A stretch of 23,669 nt of DNA from Endotrypanum monterogeii (taxonomy: Eukaryota > Euglenozoa > Kinetoplastea > Trypanosomatida > Trypanosomatidae): contig CM007336.1 in NCBI GenBank assembly GCA_000333855.2, positions 627,125 to 650,793 on the forward strand. Direction: 5' to 3'. The notes below the pieces were generated by a model. It had not been told where the DNA came from, did not search any database, and saw nothing but the letters and a program-made list of their open reading frames with translations. This document shows positions 1 through 7,600 of this stretch, piece after piece. The position numbers were made by a program, and so were the translations under genes. Position 1 is the first letter of the stretch, and each line of letters begins with the position of its first letter.

Positions 1-33
1 GCCTCTGTAGTACGTACACGACGACACTAGTTA

Positions 34-35
<2 letters not shown>

Positions 36-79
<44 letters not shown>
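36..79. repeat. (AT)n dinucleotide microsatellite
   Basis: About 22 uninterrupted AT units are read directly, followed by a degenerate AT-rich tail. Similar AT runs recur in other spacers of this window (3011-3036, 12337-12370 and 16697-16730). Confidence 0.95.
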
Positions 80-83
<4 letters not shown>

Positions 84-878
84 CATAATATGTGTTTTGT
101 GTCGTGTCGTTGTTCACATCATTAGTTTGCTCTGAAGAATCTCACGCTCATTTATCTGGAGAGGTTATGGCTTGTCAGGTGTGTGCACTCCTTCCACGGG
201 CGCACAGGCGGAGTGCGGCTGGGGATTTATGTTAAGGTAAGTGTGTTTTCCTACGGTACATGAGTGCAGCCATACCCGCTAGTCGGGGATAGTGGTGCGT
301 TCACATTGGCCTTTTCTTTACTCACTGTTCTCAAATGGAAGGGGGGAGAGGGGCAATGTCTGGTGTCTACATCCTAACATTCACCTCTTCTCTTCACCCA
401 AAACGAATTCTCGCTTTGTGGTTTGTGCGTTTGTGTGAAATATGATTCGTCGATGTTGCGGCTCGGCTCATTTCGTGATCAAGTCATGCACACTTCAGTT
501 TTTCCCTTCTGAGGTCCCTCTTCAATATTTTCCTTTCATTCTCCGCCGTCACCACTCCTCCCCCTCTTTTTTTTTTGGCTGGGCGATCGGGCGTCTCGAT
601 GTGTGTTGCTGGCGCTTGGTAAGCCCGCGTGCATCGGCAGTCGGACAGACGCTCTGGGCATCTTTGCGTGAGGCGCTCTTGAAGAAAATATATAAAACGC
701 GGGGAACAGGTAGCGGCAGGCATTGGTAGACCCATTGGACACAAGGACGCGCGCCCACACTGAGCGATACCGTATCTTGTTTTACACCAAACCCACAGGG
801 TCCCTCTCTGTGGCTCTCCGTCTCCTCGTGTGGATGTGCGTGTGTATGTGAACGACTTCATCACATTTGTCTTCAACT

Positions 879-923
879 TCTTTAATTTTTTTTTCTCTCT
901 CTCGCAACTGCCCTCCGCTGTAG
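879..923 (+). promoter_or_regulatory. Predicted spliced-leader acceptor of the WD40 gene
   Basis: A pyrimidine-rich tract (T runs then CT repeats) covers about 879-920. The first AG after it is at 922-923. Trans-splicing here would leave a 5' UTR of about 62 nt, and the first ATG downstream is 986, which supports that start. AG positions a few bases later (925-926, 930-931) are alternatives. Confidence 0.55.
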
Positions 924-985
924 TAGTGTAGCGTCTGCGCTACCCGACAGTTACACAGCTTGTCGAAGGGAAGGAGAGCGATATC

Positions 986-2338
986 ATGTCAGTCAAGGAG
1001 ACCACTATCTCCCTGCGGCTCGTCGTGGGATCGGTACTGGATGTCGACAACCACGTCACAGCGACAAGTGCCATCTCCGTGCTAGGCGATCAGGCTGTTC
1101 TTATAGGTACAAATAAAGGCAGTATAATTTTCTGCACTACCGAAAATGGGAACGCGCACATTTTGGAGCCTAAATGGGAAACAAAGCTGCACTTCGGGGC
1201 AATCTACAATTTTGCTGTTAGCTCACATCACCTTGTCGCAACGGCTGGTCACGATGCTGTTAGCTGCGTCTTTCCATTACATGCACTCTACCGTGAAGGT
1301 GGAGTCACCCAGTGTCAGCGGATCACGGGGCATTCCGTCCCTCTGGTCGCTGTTAGGTTCCTTGCAGATGGAACCTCATTGATAACTGTTGGATGTGATG
1401 GACGCATACTCGTCGTCGACGTCCGCACCGGTGCCGCGTTAGCTTCTTTCTCGTGTGGTTTTGCTGCAACGTGTATGGCATGCTCGTTAGATGAGACGCA
1501 ACTATTTGTTGGCGGCCGTTCGCTTGCGTCCATTGACCTCCACTACGCGATGCGTCCGGTGTCCCTCCAGTCTGTTGCTGCCGCAGCCGCTGGATCCGAG
1601 ACGTGGGCATCTTTCACCGGTACAGCATCAGTGTCGGATAACTCAACTCGTCGCACGCCTGCATGGCTACGATTGTATGAGTGGGAGGAGAAGAGCGAAG
1701 CAGATGCCGGAGAACCACGCCAGCAGGTCCGCACACCTACCTGCGTCCTGATTCGTTCGCTAGCTGTGGACGCAGACGACGGATCCTTAACCGCAGTATT
1801 TGCCCGTAACGCTCCTGGTGTCGCATCTGCGGAAGTCTGCGGCAGCGCGCGGTGGGTCGCTGCAAGCGGGAGAACAGCCTCCGACACGACGTGGGCTCCG
1901 CAGGCCTTACCAGGTGTCTCACTTGCAATGCAGTGTCAATTATTGAGGGTCTGCCGTATGGGTGTGGCAGCTGACAAGTTACGGGTGCGATTGCGGGTGA
2001 AGACGTCCACACGCTCATCTGCCAAGCACTCTTCGGTGCGGTCGGAACCGCTTCAGCCTGCCGCGGCAGCGCTCTGGAACGGTAGCTGGTACACTTCCGC
2101 CTTTGAATTTTCGGGTTTGACGTCTCCACGTGTTGCAGAAAAAGAGCCATCCGGGGCGTTAGATTTGATGGAGGAGAATATTGGCCAAGATGTCTTTCCC
2201 TCGGTAGGCCCTCGCACTTCAGGTGAAGAGTTGCTCATCGCCCAGGCACAGCGTGATGTGTTGCAGCGTGAGTGTGATGTACTTGTCTCCCAGATTAAAA
2301 CTCTTGTTGCACACAAGGCACCATCCAGATTGCCGTAA
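986..2338 (+). CDS. WD40 protein resembling WDR18/Ipi3 (Rix1 complex)
   Basis: This 450-residue protein is predicted to fold as a WD40 beta-propeller. In the WDR18/Ipi3 family the propeller is part of the Rix1 complex (Rix1/PELP1, Ipi1/TEX10, Ipi3/WDR18), which matures pre-60S ribosomes in the nucleolus and nucleoplasm. Propeller-like strands are visible at about residues 69-103, 113-155 (starting G-H-S and ending in a D-x-R-T-G turn) and 156-188 (F-V-G-G-x-x-x-x-I-D-L). The order, including a blade ending in a 'G-G-...-I-x-x-x-D-L'-type strand, resembles human WDR18. Later blades are hard to see. A helical, charged C-terminus at about 413-441 fits the C-terminal coiled coil of this family. 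Length is close to human WDR18 (about 430). ATG 986 is the first after the predicted splice acceptor. The WD40 fold is fairly sure; the WDR18/Ipi3 assignment is from remembered similarity and is moderate. Confidence 0.65.
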   Translation: MSVKETTISLRLVVGSVLDVDNHVTATSAISVLGDQAVLIGTNKGSIIFCTTENGNAHILEPKWETKLHFGAIYNFAVSSHHLVATAGHDAVSCVFPLHALYREGGVTQCQRITGHSVPLVAVRFLADGTSLITVGCDGRILVVDVRTGAALASFSCGFAATCMACSLDETQLFVGGRSLASIDLHYAMRPVSLQSVAAAAAGSETWASFTGTASVSDNSTRRTPAWLRLYEWEEKSEADAGEPRQQVRTPTCVLIRSLAVDADDGSLTAVFARNAPGVASAEVCGSARWVAASGRTASDTTWAPQALPGVSLAMQCQLLRVCRMGVAADKLRVRLRVKTSTRSSAKHSSVRSEPLQPAAAALWNGSWYTSAFEFSGLTSPRVAEKEPSGALDLMEENIGQDVFPSVGPRTSGEELLIAQAQRDVLQRECDVLVSQIKTLVAHKAPSRLP

Positions 2339-2353
2339 GATTGAGGGTCTGTC

Positions 2354-2357
<4 letters not shown>

Positions 2358-2387
<30 letters not shown>
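2358..2387. repeat. (GT)n microsatellite in 3' UTR
   Basis: About 15 GT units start about 20 nt after the stop codon of the WD40 gene, preceded by a short GTCT-type repeat. The run is read directly. Confidence 0.95.
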
Positions 2388-2388
<1 letters not shown>

Positions 2389-2938
2389 CGCCAAAGTGCC
2401 GCTTCCTCATCATCTCTTCTTACCCCTTCCTGTTTGCGTGCTTATACAAGATGTGACCTTGCTGCGTGTGCGTGAGGGGATAAGAGGAGGCATACAGAGG
2501 TTCAGGGCCGGGCGGGTATGAACTGCACACTCGTTGCATTCACCTCGTTTTCACGGCTTCCCCCTTTTATCACTCGCATAATTCAGAATCTTAATGAAAA
2601 AAAAAAATCTAATCCCAACGTCAACATGCAGACGCATCTGCTATCGATCCAATAGCATGCTTCTGGTGATTCTAGCAGGTCTTTAGCCCCGTGTATGCTT
2701 CCCCTCTCACGTCTCCCTTCCTCCCTCCTCTATATCAGGGAATGAGGGTCAAGTGGCTCCGGAGCCGGATAAGGCAGTGCTGATGCTTTTGGGGGGATGG
2801 AAAGGAAGAGGAGTTCAGTGCATGTTTGTCTGTTTTTTTTTTCGTGCCTCCAGGGTTTTTTTTGATGCTGTTCGGCGCATAATCCTCCGTGGTGCCTTCG
2901 TTGTATGCCGTGCGCAGGTACCCCTGACATGTGGTGCA

Positions 2939-3005
2939 GTACCTCGCTCTACTGCGTGTCCCTTCCTGGTATGCTTTTGCTGCTCTTCCCTATTTCATAT
3001 GTGTG

Positions 3006-3041
<36 letters not shown>

Positions 3042-3096
3042 ATGTGAAATATCTATTTTATAACTATCTTCACCTGTTATCGATACGCGCTCGCAG
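2939..3096 (+). promoter_or_regulatory. Predicted spliced-leader acceptor with long AG-free zone
   Basis: After the AG near 2937-2938 there is no further AG until 3095-3096. This AG-exclusion zone of about 155 nt contains a pyrimidine tract (about 2958-2996) and the AT run at 3011-3036. Splicing at 3096 gives a 30-nt 5' UTR, and the first downstream ATG is 3127. This fixes the start of the Prp31-like gene and argues against coding sequence further upstream. Confidence 0.6.
3011..3036. repeat. (AT)n microsatellite
   Basis: About 13 AT units lie inside the AG-free zone ahead of the predicted splice acceptor of the Prp31-like gene. The run is read directly. Confidence 0.95.
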
Positions 3097-3126
3097 TCTG
3101 CACATTGGTGTGCACCGAACGTGGGG

Positions 3127-3846
3127 ATGGCCACGCCGAACCTCGATGCCCTCGTTGGTGCCCCCTTGGCAGCAGAGCTGGTAATTCGGGCAGGGGGTCT
3201 GTTAGCGTTGTGCAAGCTGAGTGACACTGCACTTCGGATGTTGGGTACGGAGGATTACCAAAGCATCGCTGGCAGCTCACGAGCGAAGCAGCTCCATGCT
3301 GGCTTACTGCTGAAGGCACCACTGTTCCGCGAGGCTTTTGGGGACGAGGAGGATGTGGACACAGCAGATCTAAAGGCTGCTCAGAAGGGCATCGCCCAGC
3401 TGGGTCGGAAGTGTGCGCTGGTCGCCAAGGCAGACCTCTCCGGCGCCTGCCCAGACGGCTCCCTCGGGGAGGCGGAGAGGGAAAAAGTGAAGGTGACTTT
3501 TGTGCGGTTACGGGCGGAGGGAAAAGTCACTGCTGAGGACACTCAGGCGCTCCCCGTACCGTTTGTCTTTGTTCGTGGCGAGCCTGGAAAGCACCGACGC
3601 GGCGGTTTGAAGGAGCGGAAAAAACGGGAGGCGCAGCAGGAGCCAGTTAGCGTGGTGGCGAAGGCAACGCAGCGAGTGCGCATGGGTGTCAGTGAGGAGG
3701 AGCAAGTGCGGCAGCTCCTGCAGAGAGAGGACATACGTAGTGAGTTCGCGAAGGAGCGCGCGCAGCAGCTGCTGAAGGAGTCACGGAAGCGTGGGCGAGA
3801 GGCTGCTCACGATGAGTACGATGATCTCCAGAACATTTCGCTGTAG
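3127..3846 (+). CDS. PRP31: Prp31-like protein, C-terminal (Nop domain) half only
   Basis: This 239-residue protein resembles the C-terminal half of U4/U6 snRNP factor Prp31, which binds the U4 5' stem-loop with the 15.5K protein in the tri-snRNP. Residues 3-31 (T-P-N-L-x-A-L-V-G, then A-G-G-L-x-x-L-x-K-L) match the start of the Nop domain. The segment at about 95-107 parallels the 'R-K-A-x-x-L-V-A-A-K-x-x-L-A-x-x-x-D' helix. Residues about 155-186 (H-R-R-G-G-L-K-E-R-K-K-R-E through R-V-R-M-G) match the basic stretch after the Nop domain. The helical C-terminus is R/E/Q-rich. Human Prp31 is about 500 residues with a NOSIC/coiled-coil N-terminal half; that half is absent here, with an in-frame stop at 3061-3063. 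An ATG at 3127 is preferred over the GTG at 3121. Prp31 family membership is well supported; the truncation may be real or caused by a frameshift. Confidence 0.75.
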   Translation: MATPNLDALVGAPLAAELVIRAGGLLALCKLSDTALRMLGTEDYQSIAGSSRAKQLHAGLLLKAPLFREAFGDEEDVDTADLKAAQKGIAQLGRKCALVAKADLSGACPDGSLGEAEREKVKVTFVRLRAEGKVTAEDTQALPVPFVFVRGEPGKHRRGGLKERKKREAQQEPVSVVAKATQRVRMGVSEEEQVRQLLQREDIRSEFAKERAQQLLKESRKRGREAAHDEYDDLQNISL

Positions 3847-4073
3847 AAGATCCTCGCCCCTTCCGTACACTCCGTTGTGCAGATGATTGAGCCGTGCGCA
3901 TCGGATTTGGTGGAATCGAGGTTTTTTGTTTTTTCCCTTCGAGGGCACTTTCTTGTCCCCTGATTGTGTCTCAACTCGCTCTCTAGCGCTAGGGTCGGGG
4001 GCGCGGGGATGCTGTAGGGCTACCATCCGCACCTTAGCGGCATCAATTGCCCCCCCCTCCCCCACCGCCAATG

Positions 4074-4093
4074 TTTTCTCTCTCTCTCTCTAG
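4074..4093 (+). promoter_or_regulatory. Alternative spliced-leader acceptor (CT tract)
   Basis: A T/CT-repeat pyrimidine tract ends in TAG with AG at 4092-4093. An ATG follows at once (4094), opening a 9-codon uORF that stops at 4121-4123. If used, this site would give the 1816-residue gene a long leader with upstream ATGs. The site at 4602 looks more direct. Confidence 0.35.
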
Positions 4094-4550
4094 ATGTGCT
4101 TCTGTGCGTGTGCATTGCACTGATGCAATAATGGTTTAGCGTTCATAAATATCCGCTTCGTAAGGACCTCCCCGCAGTGCCGAGTTTCACTTTAGCGGCT
4201 TGCCACTGAACGTGCTAGTCTTCTGTCGAGCACTTCTGTTATATATCGCTGCTGTGCACCATCGCGTGTGCGCAGGCGTATGCATCTCGACCTGGGCATC
4301 TGCGGTTGTGCCTCTTCCCATTCTACACTTCACCTGCTGCCACGTCCGCCATTCTTGCCCGCTTCTTGCTCGCTCGCTATTTTACGATTCCAGAGGAGCA
4401 TCACAAGTAGACATCGCCTTCGGCCTTTCATCTCACTCGATATGCGACTGTTGCATGCGCGGGTCTTTTTTTTTTTTGTGTGTGTCCCTCAACGGTTGTG
4501 TGCTGCAGCAGTTGAGGCGCCTGGTTCAGTTCGAGCACCTTCGAGCGTGT

Positions 4551-4569
4551 TCGTAGAAAATTTCTACGA
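4551..4569. repeat. 9-bp perfect inverted repeat
   Basis: Read directly as tcgtagaaaatttctacga: arms TCGTAGAAA and TTTCTACGA around a single A. It lies about 33 nt upstream of the predicted trans-splice acceptor at 4602, where a branch point would be expected. Function is unknown. Confidence 0.8.
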
Positions 4570-4586
4570 GCATTTTTGCCCATAAA

Positions 4587-4602
4587 CTTTTTTTTTTCAT
4601 AG
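4587..4602 (+). promoter_or_regulatory. Predicted spliced-leader acceptor, very short leader
   Basis: A run of T residues (about 4588-4598) is followed by CATAG, with AG at 4601-4602. The first ATG is at 4610, so the spliced leader would be joined only 7 nt before the start codon. This supports 4610 rather than the GTG at 4604 as the start. Confidence 0.55.
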
Positions 4603-4609
4603 CGTGTCA

Positions 4610-7600
4610 ATGGAGACAGAAAGGGGCACACTAGCGGAGAGCGCGTCGACACCGGTGGCCTCCAGTGTTTGTGTCGTCCCTCAATTGCTGCCCGACCTGA
4701 AGCGAAGCAGTCTTTCTCGCCTGGAGAGGAACTCGACGTGCTTGCAGTCGACAGTGGGACGTGCTGTGAACCCCAGGATTCCATCGTTGTCTCGAGTTCC
4801 TGACAGTCCACCAGTCGCAGTGCCACACTCCCTCCGGCAGGCGTCAAGCGATGTTCCTCGCAGCTGGCGTACGCCCAATCCGGTACATTTCCTATCTGGG
4901 ACTGTCGGCGATCGACTGGGTCCTCGCGTATCATCACCTCCGCTGGAGTCCTTGCCTCCTCTGCACACCACCGTGCTCCCTCCAAACTTGCTGACTGCAC
5001 ATCGGCCTTTCCTCACCGGCGTTGGCAGGGCCATTGACGGCGGCTCGAGGGACTGGAACGCAGAATTCCAATGGCTGTGGGGGGAGCACCAGAACGGGGA
5101 CGTGTGGGGGCACACCAGAGGCGACGGGATGCGAGATTTTTTGGGGGAGTTCGAGGGCTTCGCTAAGGAGTTGGTGGAGTCGCTCTGGCGGGAGGGGCGT
5201 TTGCCCCCATCTGCTTGCACATCGTCTGCGCCGGCTACGTGCGCTCGCTACGGGAATGTACTTGTGTACACGTGGCCTGAGGGAAAGACGGGCATGTGGA
5301 TGCAGCGCAGCTTCAGAGCACTCATGGAGTGTTGCGCTCCGCATCTTTCATTGCCACTCATGGCGACTTTCCGCCTCTTCTGCAACGTCGTTTCTGTAGC
5401 CGCCATCATCTCGCTCGACCGTACCAGCCCGCCTCTGTACGCGGGCGACGGGCGCAGCGAGTCAGTCGTGCACATGCCCCTCCAAGAGCTTCTCGGTATG
5501 GTGCAAGATGCACTTAACGTGCTTCGCGGGAACGGTCGCGGCGAGCTGGCCGCGGCAACAACAGGCGGGGATGATAGCGAGAAGACAAGGCCGCTACAGC
5601 AGAGTATGAAGGGTATAGAGGTGCACGAGGGTATGGATACGTCTATGTATGTGGTGAACTGCCTTGGTCTTTTGCCACCGCTTTTCTCCATGAGTGGTCG
5701 ATTGCTAACGCTGCGGCGATGGCTTCACTTGATCCAGCATCCTCCGATGCCCTGGGCTGGCGGTGATGAGTGTATGGACATCTACCGGCGCGATGCCGCT
5801 GCGGCCGCTCAATACCTTAGCGGGGTTCTTCAAACACCAGTGGAGCAGCGCAACGCACGTCTTGTGCAGCTATTACATGCAAACGGTGTTAATGTGTCCT
5901 TATTGGGCCTCATTGCGCAGACTGCGCTGGCTGCCGCCAGGGAGGACCTCGACGACACGTCTGAGCTGACGCTTCGCTTAATCGCTGTCGAGATCCTTGC
6001 TCGCGCCGTGCGCCGCTCCCTCTCTCGTTTGGTGGAGCGCGAGGGGATGTCACAGTCGCTTAAGACGGTCAACGATTACCTTCATCGCAGTGTCGGATCG
6101 CTGCTCCATCCGTCTCAAAAACGATTTGAGCGTGGCTTACTTCCCTTTGTCCGAGACACATTTTACCTCGACGAGGCGGTCGACATGGATCCGTTCGTGC
6201 AGCTGCTCAGGCGCACACTGCGGCGGGAGGTGGTTCTCGTCACAAAGCGTCTGTGTGAGTTGTGTGGACTCCGAGTAGTACGAGGCAACGTGGCGGCGGT
6301 CTTGTGTCAGCCGTCACACCACAATTACAGCACTTTTTTCTCTCACGAGCACCAGGCTCTGCTGGCGACGCTGGTGCAAGACGAACTGGTGTATCCGCCG
6401 GCGTTCACATGCGCCTATCTCTTGCCACTGCGAATTCGATTTTATTGCCGTGGCGGCCGCCTCACTGAGGCTTGGAGGGAGGCGGCGAAGCTGGTGGGGA
6501 TGCGAGGCCAGGACATGTCAGAGCGCTTCCTCAACGCAGAGGCGTGGACCACCGCTGCTCATCTTGCCGCCCGCAGCGGTAGGGAGAAAGCGAGCTCGGT
6601 TCTCATCGAGCGCGCTACTCGCGTCTTCTTCGATATCCCCGCCTTCGTTTTCCCATCGACTTTGCTGCGAATCCGAGTGCCGCCCTATCTCTACTTTCTC
6701 CGGGGTCAGGTGTACGCAAAGCTTGCGCATGGATTCATTTGCATCCAGCGGCGGCTATTCGAGGCGGCGGAGACACTCTTCAGCGAGGCACTGCGCTTGC
6801 CTGACGTGCTCGGAGCAGAGCGGCAACCATATGTTGCGCACATTCGCCAACGGGCTGTGGTTGGTCTTCTCAGCGTCGCTGCTCACTCCGAAAAGGCGAA
6901 GGTGATGCAGCTGGACGCGCAGTGGAGTACAGAGTTGCGCTCCATGGCTCCATCGTTGCAAGGTGCTCGCATTAGCGAACTGTTCGGTTCTCTGTTTTTT
7001 GAGCGGAACATGTTCTCGAGTGCGGTTGTCCGACTGTGGGAATGTCTCGAGACAACGGAGCAACTCCTTGGGGTCGCAGCCCTTCGTGTAGGCGAGGTGC
7101 TGAACAAGCTGGCGTATGTTTATTATCGCTGGGATGTGCGACAGTATGGTATTTTTTGTAGTTGCATCCTCCACCGAGCTGAGGATATCATGATCAAGCG
7201 AAGCGGGCTTTATGCGCCGCTGCATCTCAGCATTATCGAGAATATCGTTTCCGTCTTCATTCTCCGCGGCATGTTTATTGCGGCCTCCCAGCGGTTGCAC
7301 CTCTTGCGCACACTCCCGCCTCGGTACACGGGACGCCTCTCACGCGAACACCCCGCCATCATACGGATCGCCGACATCGAGGCCAAACTTCGGCAGGATT
7401 TTTACGGAATTGCCATTGTCGTTGTTCAGCGATACTGGCGCGAATACCGTGCTCGCGTTCTCCTGCGTGACGTTTGTGGGAGTAGCGCGCGGGAGATACA
7501 GCGACTTGGTCGGGCATTCCTCGTACGGCGCGAGTTGTTGCACCTTCACTACGGTTATACAACTGCCGAAGACATCGCCCTAGCTGCACAACGCTATGCC

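Larger units (their letters stand above)
1..985. other. Intergenic region upstream of the WD40 gene
   Basis: No convincing coding region is seen. The short open frames on both strands contain homopolymer-derived residues and resemble no family I know. The stretch holds an AT dinucleotide run near the left edge, several pyrimidine tracts (for example about 566-581 and 879-920) and mixed sequence. In a trypanosomatid polycistron this would be the 3' UTR of an upstream gene outside the window, an intergenic spacer, and the 5' UTR of the 986 gene. Confidence 0.7.
2339..3126. other. Spacer between WD40 gene and Prp31-like gene
   Basis: This is non-coding. It contains a (GT)n run at about 2358-2387 just after the stop codon, a short A run near 2595-2606, T runs around 2827-2863 and an (AT)n run at 3011-3036. 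The longest + frame open here (2753-3184) translates the AT microsatellite and homopolymers and looks spurious. No N-terminal Prp31 or NOSIC-like sequence is visible in any frame. Confidence 0.7.
3847..4609. other. Spacer between Prp31-like gene and large CLU-like gene
   Basis: This is non-coding. It holds C- and T-rich tracts, a CT-repeat tract ending in TAG at 4093, a short hairpin (ATTGCA/TGCAAT, 4114-4129), a 9-bp inverted repeat at 4551-4569 and a T-run acceptor at 4602. Two predicted trans-splice acceptors are possible. The upstream one would leave a leader of about 515 nt with an immediate short uORF (4094-4123). Confidence 0.65.

Noticed and set aside
442..729. 95-codon + strand open frame near the left end
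   Set aside because: Composition is driven by homopolymers and there is no recognisable motif. A minus-strand frame overlaps it over the same region.
2753..3184. 143-codon + strand open frame overlapping the Prp31-like start
   Set aside because: It translates T runs and the AT microsatellite, overlaps the predicted splice site, and shows no domain.
4604..4609. GTG starts for the genes at 4604, 3121 and 12394
   Set aside because: In each case an in-frame ATG lies two codons downstream, and eukaryotic translation from GTG is unlikely.
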